From Epithemia pelagica (Eukaryota; Bacillariophyta; Bacillariophyceae; Surirellales; Surirellaceae), in NCBI GenBank assembly GCA_946965045.2, contig OX337240.1:62001-126000 (forward strand): 64,000 nucleotides of DNA. Direction: 5' to 3'. The first letter of the stretch is position 1, and the number at the start of each line of letters is the position of its first letter. This document shows, piece by piece, positions 22,358 through 32,917 of this stretch. The notes below the pieces were generated by a model. That model saw only the letters and a program-made list of their open reading frames with translations. It was not told where the DNA came from and did not search any database. Made by a program: the position numbers and the translations under genes.

Positions 22358-22798
22358 CTAACAACGCAGCATCCAAATTGGATGTGTAATGATGAACCAT
22401 AGTCCAACAACAAGTGCATGAAAGACGCGGTATACGCAACGGGTCAGAAAGGACACAAGGCTCCAGAACCAGACAGGAAGGTGCACAGTAGAGTACCACA
22501 ACAGAGGGATCCTGGTGAAGCATTCCAAACAAATAAGTACGGCAATCGTACAAAGAAGACGTAGCAAGACTTGGGTTGTCCTTTTCCTGTCCTCCTGTTT
22601 TATCATACGTAGTCTTTTTTCATGCTGCTCTTGCCACCTTTGATGCAGTTGCATTCGTTCCCGCCACTGCTGTCGTTCCATTTGGCGTCTCCGTTCCTCT
22701 TCTTGTCGTTTGAGTTCTGCTTCCTGTCGTTCCATTAGACGTCTCTATTCCTCTTCTTGTCGTTTGCATTCTGCTTCCTGCCGTTCCATTTGACGTCT
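22358..22798 (-). pseudogene. in-frame 3' extension of the coiled-coil gene, behind two TAG codons
   Basis: This segment continues exactly in the reading frame of the gene upstream (22799-24718). It encodes more Glu/Arg/Gln-rich coiled coil and then two strongly hydrophobic segments (VLLRLLCTIAVLICLECF and a second one near SLVSFLTRCVYRVF), ending WMLRC. It is separated from the upstream frame by TAG codons at 22799-22801 and 22745-22747. The third copy of the repeat has CGG (Arg) at the same place (22691-22693). Either the gene lost its membrane anchor through a nonsense change spread within the repeat, or the TAGs are read through. Whether this piece is still expressed cannot be told. Confidence 0.65.
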
Positions 22799-22812
22799 CT
22801 ATTCCTCTTCTT
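22673..22812 (-). repeat. 54-bp tandem repeat encoding coiled coil
   Basis: Two full 54-base units (22673-22726, 22727-22780) and a partial third. Each encodes 18 residues of the type MERQEAExKRQEEExRRx. Two of the three copies carry TAG where the other has CGG. Confidence 0.85.
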
Positions 22813-24718
22813 GTTTCTTCACTTCCTCGTCTTGCTGAATTTGTCGTCGCGTTTTTGCTTCGTATACCCCAATTCCAAAGGACACGAGAGGCCTACTCAC
22901 AATTTGGGCAACGGTCTGCACATGGGTTGCCGAAGTGTACGAGTCCTTGTGTTTGGTAACCAATGGTTTGAATTCAAACTGCCCCAGAAATCCATGGTTG
23001 TAAATGCGGTGCAAATGCTCGAGTGCATGACAACCGGCATCAAAAATTGCTTCAATGCCTTGGTGTGTATGCATGGTCGAGACAAGGTCTTCGACACACT
23101 TGCCCAGCTCCGTGGCAAGGTCGGAAGCGTTTTTTGTGACGTGGTCCTGGTAAGCAATTAGGTAATACTTGTTTCTCGAACTGTCGTACTCCTGTTTGCT
23201 GGTACCATAAGCGCAAGAGGACCAACCATATCGCTGATAGAACCGGTAACCTGGTGGAGATGAGGTTTTATTTTTGTTCCAATCGCTGGTATTGTAATAT
23301 TCATTAGTCGTGTAATCGAGACACTCGGCGTGGGCAACCAAGATTTGAATCGCCTTCATTTGAATGGCAAAGCAAAAGGGATAGGCATGCAAAACTTCAC
23401 AAATGGGGGCCAAGCCATGTGTGGTAAAACAGGGAAGATCTCGACCATCCAAACAGTTGTTGTACTTTGGTTGATAGATCCCCGAGAGACACGCCTGTAC
23501 AACGCGATGGTCATCTTGCAATCCATCCTTCATGACATGTACATAGAACGTATAGTCTTTGAAACCCATGGCTGTCAGTACGAGACATCCGTTGGTGGCC
23601 GTTGGTGCATCCTTCTTGGTTCGAGCTCGATCCACGGCCAGTTTGATGGTTTCAAGAATATCGAGATTGGCGTTGTACTGCGACACAGCTTGTGATCCTG
23701 CTACATTGATAATCTTCAGTAGCAACGCACAAGATGCCGATTGAATGAAACGATTGTCGGGAAACGTTTTTATCGCGTTCACAAGAGAAAATAGACCATT
23801 CGGATAGACATTGGTAGCAAAGTCAGATTGAATTCGTGCACAAAAGATAAGGTCTGTGATTGCCTTCTCTTGGACCTGGAAATTGGTTGGAAAATCGCGT
23901 TGAGATTTGAGAATCGTCGCAAAATCGACGTCGGTGTAGGTCATGACAGTGGCATCATCCAAGTCATCCGCCCAGATTCCGGATCGATGCGAAGGCGCCT
24001 CGTCATCCTCGATGAGACCTGGCATTGGTAAGACAGCCATTGTGGACTGGAACGATTGCTGCTTACCACTCGAGGCCGCAGTTGAAGACGAGGATGTTTG
24101 TTCCGTGTGAATGGTCTCGTTCGCTATGGTTGCTGAAGCCATCGATTCGTCCTCATCGATATCAATCTGGGATGGAATCGAATCATCGCATCGTCTCGAA
24201 GATTCTCTGCTTCTCCTATTCTTTGATCTAGACCAGAGTTTTGCCATCTTTTTCTTCATGGAGGACTTGGTGGTGATTGACATGCCATCGTTATAATTTG
24301 AGTTCCGCGCCTCTTGTTTCCGTTGTTCATGAAGTCGTTGTTGTTCTTGACGTCTTTGTTGTTCTTCCCGTCGCTTTTCTTCGGCGAGTCGCCTCTGCTC
24401 TTCTTCTTCTTTCCTCTGCCGCTCTTCTTCTTTTTCTTTCCTCTGCTGCTCTTCCTTCTTACGCTGACAGAGCATGCATATCCCATTCAACACAATCTGA
24501 ACTCCATCTTCGTCCTTTAGGTTCTTGGGGCGAATTTCCTTGCCCTTGAGGAAGCCCCGTCCCACGACGTCGTAACAATGGTTACTGCAAGTGGGACAAA
24601 ACCCATTCCTCCGTTCCCACTTCTTTACAGTGTATTCATTTGCCTGCGCCTGATGATACGCCAGTTCCACCTTGACACCACATAGCTCAGGCGATAACAC
24701 GGATATCCCAAACACCAT
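22799..24718 (-). CDS. zinc-ribbon / coiled-coil / armadillo-like protein
   Basis: Predicted 639 residues from the ATG at 24718. An in-frame ATG also exists at 24952, but the extra segment looks like leader. Seen in order: a short N-terminal domain with CPTCSNHC and later CMLC (two CxxC pairs, probably one zinc site, residues about 40-85); a highly charged coiled coil of Lys/Glu/Gln/Arg (about 85-145); a basic then Ser-rich linker; and a helical region from about 260 (FQVQEKAITDLIFCAR, NGLFSLVNAIKTF, ASCALLLKIINVAG) that reads like armadillo/HEAT repeats, followed by a helical C-terminal part. I do not recognise an enzyme. A scaffold role is inference. The annotated end is the first TAG of a 54-bp repeat; the frame continues behind it (22358-22798). 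Confidence 0.7.
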   Translation of the reverse strand: MVFGISVLSPELCGVKVELAYHQAQANEYTVKKWERRNGFCPTCSNHCYDVVGRGFLKGKEIRPKNLKDEDGVQIVLNGICMLCQRKKEEQQRKEKEEERQRKEEEEQRRLAEEKRREEQQRRQEQQRLHEQRKQEARNSNYNDGMSITTKSSMKKKMAKLWSRSKNRRSRESSRRCDDSIPSQIDIDEDESMASATIANETIHTEQTSSSSTAASSGKQQSFQSTMAVLPMPGLIEDDEAPSHRSGIWADDLDDATVMTYTDVDFATILKSQRDFPTNFQVQEKAITDLIFCARIQSDFATNVYPNGLFSLVNAIKTFPDNRFIQSASCALLLKIINVAGSQAVSQYNANLDILETIKLAVDRARTKKDAPTATNGCLVLTAMGFKDYTFYVHVMKDGLQDDHRVVQACLSGIYQPKYNNCLDGRDLPCFTTHGLAPICEVLHAYPFCFAIQMKAIQILVAHAECLDYTTNEYYNTSDWNKNKTSSPPGYRFYQRYGWSSCAYGTSKQEYDSSRNKYYLIAYQDHVTKNASDLATELGKCVEDLVSTMHTHQGIEAIFDAGCHALEHLHRIYNHGFLGQFEFKPLVTKHKDSYTSATHVQTVAQIVSRPLVSFGIGVYEAKTRRQIQQDEEVKKQEEE

Positions 24719-25451
24719 GATAATAGTAGCGTCGTGAGGATCTTCCCTTGTTTCTTGATTCTGCCAAGCTATCTTCTTATCAGGAACAATAAAATAATAT
24801 GTGATGATAAGGTGGTGATGAGCGAGTGTGTTGTTATACCGCTGAACATTTGAACGCGAGTGAGCATCTGAAATCTGAACGCGAATGAGATAGAAACAAA
24901 AGATACGCTTTCGTTGTGCCTCGTCTGCATAAACGGAACAAGACCCACACATGAGGCACAGAAACCTGACTAACAGATGTGCGACCGAGTGAAGAAGAGA
25001 AGGTTCCGAATGCGTGTGGAAGTCGCGTGTGGGTCAATTCATCTGGGACTCATTCCGTCGTGTAAGACGTCTGAATGACATGGCTACGACGATCTTTTAC
25101 GTCAAAATCTAAACATACGCTCCGTGGTGATGAAGGGAAGAAGGAATCGACCCAGCAATGTGCAGCGCGTTGCATGTATGTCCTAATACAATGGTGGGAG
25201 TGACCAATGGTGTTCTCTTTCTATCAACACGTGTGAGTCTAGACAATCGTTGCAAGAAGAGGAATCCGCTGCTCTCTCTCTATTACGACTCTAGTTTTGT
25301 ATGACTGGATTCCGTGAGGCAGAATGGTGTTGCGTGTGTCTGTGTCTGTGTGAGCGTCTGTATGCGGTAGATGTGCGTTATGTGCCTCATTGACTGGGCC
25401 CAACAAACAAAGGGAAAGAACCAGGATTCTTCCTTGATTGTTTTTGGATGG
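24719..25451. other. intergenic
   Basis: No gene supported. It contains the upstream region of the minus-strand coiled-coil gene and the 3' flank of the split plastid gene. A diverged block at 24978-25084 recurs at 33286-33390. Confidence 0.45.
24978..25084. repeat. diverged direct repeat, copy A
   Basis: Matches 33286-33390 in the same orientation with roughly three quarters identity by eye. Shared strings include GATGTGCGACCG, TTCCGAAT, TGGAAGTCGCG and GGGACTCATTC. The two copies flank the split plastid gene. Confidence 0.7.
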
Positions 25452-25524
25452 TTAGTGGATGACATTGTCGACGGAATTGATTACGACACCCCAGAGCAAC
25501 CAGGGAAAGGAGAGGATCCAGTAC
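25452..25524 (-). pseudogene. C-terminal fragment of the plastid gene, cut off by Copia insertion
   Basis: When the Copia element and one copy of its target duplication are removed, the minus-strand frame ending at 31742 continues here without a break: WLYWILSFPWLLWG, then about ten more residues to a TAA at 25452-25454. The segment is hydrophobic, as expected for a last membrane helix. This continuity shows that the element landed inside the coding region, about 25 codons before the stop. Confidence 0.85.
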
Positions 25525-25530
25525 AACCAT
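25525..25530. repeat. target-site duplication, left copy (AACCAT)
   Basis: Directly abuts the TG start of the 5' LTR and is repeated at 31736-31741 directly after the CA end of the 3' LTR. Copia elements usually make 5-bp duplications, so the sixth base may be chance. Confidence 0.85.
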
Positions 25531-25983
25531 TGTTCGAATATTGTACATGCGGGCATATGTAACTGATGGGGACCTTGGGGGACCGCAGACGCAAACCTCA
25601 TGACTCCATTAGGCCCAACGCATCATCGAACCGCCTTTCACAAAACGCAAAAGACGGACGATGGATCCAGGCGACGATGCCTATGTAACGATCGACAATC
25701 CCTATGTAACGATTGTCGTTCTTAAGGACAGGATCCCATGACCATTGTCATAACGGTCCATGGCCCTAAGTGAATCAGAAGATACTTAGAGGCTGCGATA
25801 TCCCACGAACGGTGGCAGGTCCGTCCTTAACACATCTCGTCGCCCAAATTGGTGACACAACGTCTCCACCAACGATTCAACGCATCGATGACAGTAGGGA
25901 ACGAAGACGTAGTACCTAACATCGTAGACACACAATTTTGCAACAAGAGTCCTTTTCTTTACTCGCTAGTAAGGAAAACAACA
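25531..25983 (+). repeat. 5' LTR of Copia element 1
   Basis: 453 bp, TG...CA ends, matches 31283-31735. It contains an internal near-repeat of CTATGTAACGAT. A primer-binding site should follow at 25984, but the sequence there (CGCTTCCTCTGCGC) does not resemble a tRNA end that I recognise. Confidence 0.95.
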
Positions 25984-26025
25984 CGCTTCCTCTGCGCTTT
26001 AGACAGCACACGTCCATCGTCTGCC

Positions 26026-27267
26026 ATGGCTTTCGCAATCTCTCCCGCTAACGCAAACGCGAACAACATCGTGAACTTCGCAACGGCAGCTGGAGCAAAG
26101 CTCTACAAGCAGGCAACGACTGGACTCTTTGACAGTGGTGATCTCTACGATCTCCACGCGGAAGGGCTGAAGACGTTTCTCGACTCATTCCAAGATCGGA
26201 TCGTCGAACAGTCTTGGACCAGCACCTTTTCCATTCCCGAACACATTGTGGTTCCTCCAGCGGCTGGACCAGCACCGCCACCAGCACCTACGCATCTCTT
26301 GACTCAAGCCTACGGTCGCGTCTCGCTCGCCCAGGTTCGCACCTACGTCGATAGTTTCATCGGACAGAACAGGATCTCTCAGAATTCCTATATGTCCTAC
26401 ATGTGTTTGATGGCGTCGCTCAACGAAGATGCGAAGGCGCAAGTAAATCTACGACGCGAAGACTTTATTATCGACGACGTTGGCAGTGGTCCACTCCTTC
26501 TCAAAGTAATCATTTCCCTCGCGTATGTGGATACCGAGGCGACCGTGATGGTACTTCGCCAGCGCTTGTCCGATCTGCATATTCATATTGCAGACTTCAA
26601 CGGTGACATCATCAAGTTCAACTCCTATGTGAAGGCTACTCTTCAAGGTTTGCATGCCCGCGGTGAACGAACGCTGGACTTACTCCCTAACCTTTTCAAA
26701 GCTTATGAGACTGTGAATGATGAGAACTTCTTGGAGATGATCCGTCGTCGAAAGAACGCATACGAAGAAGGAGATTCTCCGAATCTCTCGGCGACGCAAC
26801 TCATGGATTGGGCCCGTCTCAAATACCAAGGCCTGGTAGAAGCGAAGAAATGGCAGGCTCTGTCCGAACGTGACCAGAAGATTATTGCCCTTGAGGCCAA
26901 AGTCAAGAAGATGGAGAAAGGAAAAACAGCCCCGCTGTCCACGACCAAGGGATCCAAACAGGGCGAGCAAAAGACCAAAGAATCAGCAAAAGAATCGTGG
27001 CTCACCATTGGGCCACATGAGGGAGGCCCAGAAGTAAAAGAAGTTAACGGAAAAATGTACTATTGGTGTAAGTGGCATGAAAAGTGGTCACTCAACAAGA
27101 AACACACTTCCGACACGTGCAACGGACGGGGCTTAACCGGAGAGAAAAAGAAGGCCTATGATCTAGCTCATGCCGAGAAGAACAATGATGGTACAACTCC
27201 TGCCCTTCGCCTCGCGAGTGCTCTAGCTGATCTACCGGCCCAAGAAGAATCTTCTGACGAAGAGTGA
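26026..27267 (+). CDS. Gag polyprotein of Copia element 1
   Basis: 413 residues from the first ATG after the LTR; the frame is open into the LTR but without a better start. It encodes the capsid/nucleocapsid protein that packages element RNA. Mostly helical capsid-like sequence, then a Lys-rich region with a coiled coil (residues about 280-310) and a single zinc-finger-like motif YWCKWHEKWSLNKKHTSDTC (C-x2-H-x10-H-x4-C) near residue 350 in place of the usual CCHC knuckle. It ends in an acidic ESSDEE tail at a TGA (27265-27267). The pol frame follows in the same frame directly after that TGA. Confidence 0.88.
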   Translation: MAFAISPANANANNIVNFATAAGAKLYKQATTGLFDSGDLYDLHAEGLKTFLDSFQDRIVEQSWTSTFSIPEHIVVPPAAGPAPPPAPTHLLTQAYGRVSLAQVRTYVDSFIGQNRISQNSYMSYMCLMASLNEDAKAQVNLRREDFIIDDVGSGPLLLKVIISLAYVDTEATVMVLRQRLSDLHIHIADFNGDIIKFNSYVKATLQGLHARGERTLDLLPNLFKAYETVNDENFLEMIRRRKNAYEEGDSPNLSATQLMDWARLKYQGLVEAKKWQALSERDQKIIALEAKVKKMEKGKTAPLSTTKGSKQGEQKTKESAKESWLTIGPHEGGPEVKEVNGKMYYWCKWHEKWSLNKKHTSDTCNGRGLTGEKKKAYDLAHAEKNNDGTTPALRLASALADLPAQEESSDEE

Positions 27268-30200
27268 CAACGAGACCCGAGGTCATTCCTCGGGCTGTTC
27301 TACAAGACGGTCGAGCAGCTCATCTATCTATTACTAGTGACAACAATCCTCTACATGTCTGTCCTAGTATATAGTGATGATGATGCTAGGTCGGCTAACC
27401 CTTCCCAAGATGACAAGACGAGTCTGCGGCCTAAGCTATGGTTTCTAACACCAACATGCAATAGCAACAGGATACGACGACAAACAAGGAAACCAAGATG
27501 GAATAGACAAACAATGCGAATGTTATGCATGGCAACAATACTCGCAGCTCCGATAACAGGCAAACCAGCCGCAGCACATCAAGTCAAGTTCGACTCCGAT
27601 AGCCAGCCCGTGTTTGTTGACAACTGTGCAACATCGTCTATCACAAACGATATCAACGACTGCATAACAGCAATCCAGCCCGTAAGAAGAAAGATCAAGG
27701 GCATTGCAGGATTGTTCAAAACGGAAATCTACTCCACGACGATCAAATGGCACTTCGAAGACGACAACGGTGCCATCCATACATTCGTCCTGCCTCGATC
27801 ATTCTACATACCATCGACCTCCAACAGACTTTTCTCTCCCCAACACTAGGCACAAGTAGCCAAAGACCACAAGCCGAATCCAGATGGCACTCGCTGCATC
27901 ACCACAGCTGACAACATCATTCTCGAATGGAACCAACGTGAATACACGAGAACTATCCCACTCAATCAAAGAGGGACGAACGTGGGACAGCTGTACACGG
28001 CAAACGGTATGCTCAAGTTCCATGCTTTCTGCTGCAAAGTACACGCGACACCGGAGGAAGAAGATGAGAATCCACCGATCGTTAGTCATGCGAATCTGAT
28101 CGAGGATGACGAAAGCATCAACGAGAACTCACCAAGCGCCCAGATCGAACAAGATTCCAACGATGTAGAATTTGACATGGATGACGAGCACAACGAACAG
28201 TATTTTCCACAACGGGATCAGCCCATCACCACGGATTTTCTCTTCGAAGATGAAAAAGTGGTACATGTGATTCCCAATGAAGAAGAAGTGCCAATCGAAA
28301 ACCCGACGGTCGAACTCCTACGCGTTCATCATCGACTCGGCCATCTGTCATTTGCTAAGATTCAAGAAATGGCACGACGAGGTGAATTGCCCAAACGACT
28401 CGCTTCATGCGCTGTTCCAGCATGTACAGCCTGTATGTACGGGAAAGCGACGAAGAAACCATGGCGAGTGAAAGGTACAAGGGGTACACTGGATGTTATG
28501 ACTCGTCCAGGCCAATGTGTATCGGTCGACCAACTAATATCGACAACACCAGGATATATTGCCCACTTACGAGGTACTCCAACACGCGATAGATATCGGG
28601 TAGCGACTGTTTTCGTGGACCACTACTCTGGTATAGGATACGTCCACCTACAACGATCGACGTCGGCTGCAGATACCATCGAAGCAAAGGAGCGATTCGA
28701 AGCATGGGCGGACACGCACGGGGTCGCAATCATGCACTATCATGCAGACAACGGCATTTTTGCTGACAACCAATTTCGCAAAGCAGTGAGAGACAAAGGA
28801 CAGCGCTTGACGTTCAGCGGAGTCAACGCGCATTTTCAGAGCGGTATGGCTGAGAGGCGCATAAGGGACCTACAAGATTCAGCACGGACTATGCTACTCC
28901 ATGCACATCGTCGATGGCCCTCTGCTATTACTCCGAACCTCTGGCCCTATGCAGTACGCTATGCATCGGATATCTTCAACTCTGCACCTATGGCGAAACA
29001 TAAGAAAACGACGCCTTTGGAACTCTTCTCTGGTTCCCCAGCACGATTCAACTTACGACATGCGCACACATTCGGATGTCCAAGTTATGTCCTAGACAAT
29101 GCTCTACAATCAGGAAAAGGGATTCCCAAATGGTCCGAACGCTCTCGGGTTGGTATCTTCTTGGGATACTCTGCCCAACATTCAAGAACCGTGGGGCTTA
29201 TTCTCTCATTGTCCTCCGGTTTATCTTCTCCCCAATTCCATGTTCAATATGATGACCGTTTTGAGACTATGCGACGTAGTTTCGGGGAAGCACAACCTGT
29301 TTCCTACTGGCAGCAGAAGGCCGGGTTCCGCAAGGGTAAAACCAGGGGTCAGTCCCAACCAGATCACCACACTACCGACACACGTGACTCACAACTACCC
29401 TCACAAATGAGGGAGGTAGATCACAATTCTACCCTAGAGGAGCCACCTATAGTTCCGTTACCAATCGACAACGAAGAGCTAATCCAGCCGACAAATGAGG
29501 GAGCCTTTGGAGTCCGCAGGTCACAACGACAACCCAAACCAACTATGCGATATCAAGACTATATGGATTCCTTGGGGGACGACCTAGATCCTCTAGGTGA
29601 GCTGGCAGTGACGTTACCTGGGTTGATCTCCATGACCGCACAGGCCCAAGCAAATCCAGACGTCATGTATTGGCACGAAGCCATGCGACAACCAGATCGA
29701 TTGGAATTTATTAAGGCTGCCCAAAAGGAAGTCCAGGATCACACCGCAAACGGTCTCTGGGAAGACAAGATATACCACCGGGTAGCTATGTGACTAGAGC
29801 AGTATGGAGTTGTGTCCGGAAGCGGAAACTGCAGACAGGTGAAATCTATAAATGGAAGTCACGCTTGGCATTTGATGGATCAAGACAGACCAAAGGAGTG
29901 AACTATTGGGAGACTTATGCTCCCGTAGTCCAATGGCCTGTGGTCCGCTATGTCTTAACGACGGCTATTTCGCAAGGATGGGCGATGAAGCAGATAGACT
30001 ATGTCCTCGCCTATACTCAAGCCGTGGCGGAAACTGATATGTACATGGAGGCACCTAGAGGGTTTACATTCGACACGACCGGAAAACAACGAGCCGAAGA
30101 TTTTGTTCTCAAGATTAAACGGAATTACTACGGTCAGAAACAGGCCGCGCGTGTCTGGAATAAACACCTAGTACAGCAATTGGAACAAGTGGGATTCAAA

Positions 30201-31256
30201 CAGAGTGACCATGATGAATGTGTCTTCTACAAAGGACGCAGCCTCTATATCTTGTACACAGATGACTCCATCTTGACAGGGCCTGATCCACAAGAACTCG
30301 ACGACATTATCACTCAGATGCAGGATATTGGGCTTAAGATTACATATGAAGACGGGGTAGAAGATTTTCTTGGGGTCAATATTACAAAACAAGAGACCGG
30401 ACATCTTTACCTCTCCCAAACTCGCCTGATCGACGCTATCCTTGATGATCTGCGATTACCAGCGGACACGAATACTCGCGACGTGCCGGCAGCAACCACA
30501 GTGAAGATGCGCGCCGATGATGATGGGGACCCTTTTGATGGACACTTCAACTATCGCTCGGTCATCGGGAAACTGAATTTCCTCGAGAAAAGTACACGAC
30601 CTGATATATCCTACGCAGTACATCAATGTGCACGCTTTTCCGCGAATCCAAAGCAGGTACACGGACGAGCAGTAAAGCAGATTGGGCGCTACCTCGCTGG
30701 TACACGGTCACGAGGACTAGTGCTCAAACCACAGGACAAAGAAAATTTCGACGTTTATGCCGATGCCGATTTTTGTGGCAACTTCAACAAAACAGATATA
30801 CCACGATCAGACATGGCCCGATCCCGTTCCGGATATGTCATCTTTTATGGAGGTTGTCCCATAGTGTGGGCATCAAAATTACAGTCCGAGATTGCACTGT
30901 CCACAACGGAAGCGGAAATTATCAGCCTCTCTACTTCATTGCGTACAGTCATTCCACTTATGCACATTACGAAAGAGATGAAATCACTCGGCTTCCCTGT
31001 TCTGTCAACACAACCCAGAGTACACTGTCGAGCTTTTGAAGACAATAACGGAGCTTACGAATTGGCTACGGTCTATAAATATCGACCACGCACGCGATAC
31101 CTCTGTACCAAGCTATTTCATTTCAAGTCCTATGTCGAGAAGAAAGAGATTACGATCCTCCCTTGCGATACGGAGTTGCAGACCGCGGATATCTTTACCA
31201 AAGCACTGGATAAAGAGACGTTCGAGCGGCATCGCACGCGTATTATGGGCTGGTAG
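27268..31256 (+). pseudogene. Pol polyprotein of Copia element 1, with one TAG and one frameshift
   Basis: Polyprotein for element transposition. Seen in order: protease with VDNCATSSI (Asp active site) near 27620; the TAG at 27847-27849 within SPQH*AQVA, where relatives are expected to have Trp (TGG to TAG); integrase zinc domain with HHRLGHLS and CTACMYGK near 28330-28440, then the DDE core; reverse transcriptase with YTDDSILTG near 30250; RNase H with DADFCG and later STTEAEI; and an end just before the 3' LTR. Near 29785 the integrase/RT frame shifts by one base: PPGSYVTRAVW is in the downstream frame while the upstream frame stops at 29793. Pol is open from codon one after the Gag TGA, in the Gag frame. 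Functional expression of this copy is unlikely. Confidence 0.88.
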
Positions 31257-31282
31257 TCAGATTTTCACGCTGCGTGAGGGAG

Positions 31283-31735
31283 TGTTCGAATATTGTACAT
31301 GCGGGCATATGTAACTGATGGGGACCTTGGGGGACCGCAGACGCAAACCTCATGACTCCATTAGGCCCAACGCATCATCGAACCGCCTTTCACAAAACGC
31401 AAAAGACGGACGATGGATCCAGGCGACGATGCCTATGTAACGATCGACAATCCCTATGTAACGATTGTCGTTCTTAAGGACAGGATCCCATAACCATTGT
31501 CATAACGGTCCATGGCCCTAAGTGAATCAGAAGATACTTAGAGGCTGCGATATCCCACGAACGGTGGCAGGTCCGTCCTTAACACATCTCGTCGCCCAAA
31601 TTGGTGACACAACGTCTCCACCAACGATTCAACGCATCGATGACAGTAGGGAACGAAGACGTAGTACCTAACATCGTAGACACACAATTTTGCAACAAGA
31701 GTCCTTTTCTTTACTCGCTAGTAAGGAAAACAACA
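31283..31735 (+). repeat. 3' LTR of Copia element 1
   Basis: 453 bp, same ends as the 5' LTR with one observed difference (A at 31492). A short purine run (GAGGGAG) just before 31283 is the likely polypurine tract. Confidence 0.95.
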
Positions 31736-32917
31736 AACCATACCATGCCAATAATGCCTTCTTGAGCCCAATTTTCCTTGTTGATAATGGCCAAAAAGGC
31801 TTTGGAAAAGGCACATCGCGAAAAGGGCGTATTGACGTCGGCAAAGCCAAAATTGGTCAAGACGGCCCACATGGGGATAATGGCCAAGGAACCGTACAAG
31901 ACTTGGACGAGCAAACCGGAATTGATGGATTCCAATACACTGGTTGTCAGTCCGGCCGGCTTCAACAAGTAGGCATTGGCATTGACAATGCTGTTCACAA
32001 CCTCGACACCACTTTGGCCAAAGGCTGTCGGCAAGACGTCCCATTGAAACAAGTTGGTGAGAGGACCAACAAAGAGTGGTAGCAAGAGATTGGTCTTGGA
32101 GACAATTTGCAAGAAGAATTCGGGCAACATGATTTGTGTGGGGGCATCCATCAAGAAGCGCAGGGCATATTCAATTTCCCATGTGACGAGTTGCAAAAAG
32201 GGCAGAGTCGTGACGACAATGAGGGTGGTGGCAATAACAGAGCCGTCGTTTGTTGATTTTGCTTGTACAAACCACCCAAGACTCGAAAGGCTCCCAACAA
32301 GCAGTAGCACAATGTCAAGCCAGCTGGAATTACGAGAGCGGCCGATGCCTTGAGAAACAAGTCACTGTCTTGTCCGGGAAAAAGCCATAGGAAGCCAACA
32401 AGTACATGGCCAAACTGGGACTGCCCCACTTGATGTGTTGCAACACCCCCTCCTTGCCACCAGGAATTTCTTCAATGTTTTCCCACTGGGGTGCCACGGG
32501 TTGAAAGCTGGGATCGTAGTCGGGGTCGGTGGGATCCATCTTTTCCAAATCTTGGACAAATTGAGCCGTGAGGGGAAAGCCTCGCAAATAAAAGAGAATG
32601 GGAGCAAACCAGACCCCAAAATCAATGGCACCCGGTGCAGCGGCAGCGGCCACGGCCGAGGCTTGAGAAATCCACGTGGAGGTGGTGGCGGCCGTGGCTG
32701 TCGTCCAGTCGGACATGGCTTCGCCGGTTGTGGACAAGAGCAAGGAGGCTTGAGTCGCAACTTCGTCGAGGGGAAGAGCATTCAACTTGGAGGTGGTGCT
32801 TGAGGTAGGAATCCGAGGTACGGTTGTGACCATAGGAGACACTTGAAAAGCTTGGGTGGAACCCCAAACGAGGGCTGTGGCCAACAGAGCCACCTGGAGT
32901 TTGCAAGACGAATTCAT
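31736..32917 (-). pseudogene. plastid-type multi-pass membrane protein gene, split by Copia and frameshifted
   Basis: Host gene on the minus strand, ATG at 32917. The first 196-codon frame has a signal peptide (MNSSCKLQVALLATALVWG) ending STQAFQVSP, an Ala-Phe junction like the diatom plastid-targeting motif. A transit-like Ser/Thr region and hydrophobic segments with DPTDPDYDPSF and WGSPSLAMYLLASYGFF follow. The coding similarity then moves to a second frame near 32379-32383 (a run of five T on the coding strand where six would keep frame) and to a third near 32265; each is equivalent to a one-base deletion. The third frame holds several more membrane helices and runs to the Copia junction at 31741. 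Its last 25 codons are at 25452-25524. No intron signals explain the shifts. Function not recognised. A deleted copy lies at 21798-21945. Confidence 0.82.

Larger units (their letters stand above)
25531..31735 (+). mobile_element. Copia (Ty1-like) LTR retrotransposon, element 1
   Basis: A 6.2-kb element with 453-bp direct LTRs that begin TGTTCG and end CAACA, Gag, and Pol in Copia order (protease, integrase, reverse transcriptase, RNase H). It is flanked by AACCAT duplications. The LTRs differ at only one site that I can find (G at 25740, A at 31492), so the insertion is recent. Nevertheless pol carries a TAG and a frameshift, so this copy is probably non-autonomous. It lies inside a host gene of opposite orientation. 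Related to the Copia elements described from diatoms, by overall Pol resemblance. Confidence 0.95.

Noticed and set aside
27265-27267. UGA between gag and pol as a selenocysteine codon
   Set aside because: No reason for Sec in a Gag-Pol junction and no SECIS-like structure noticed; readthrough is the simpler reading.
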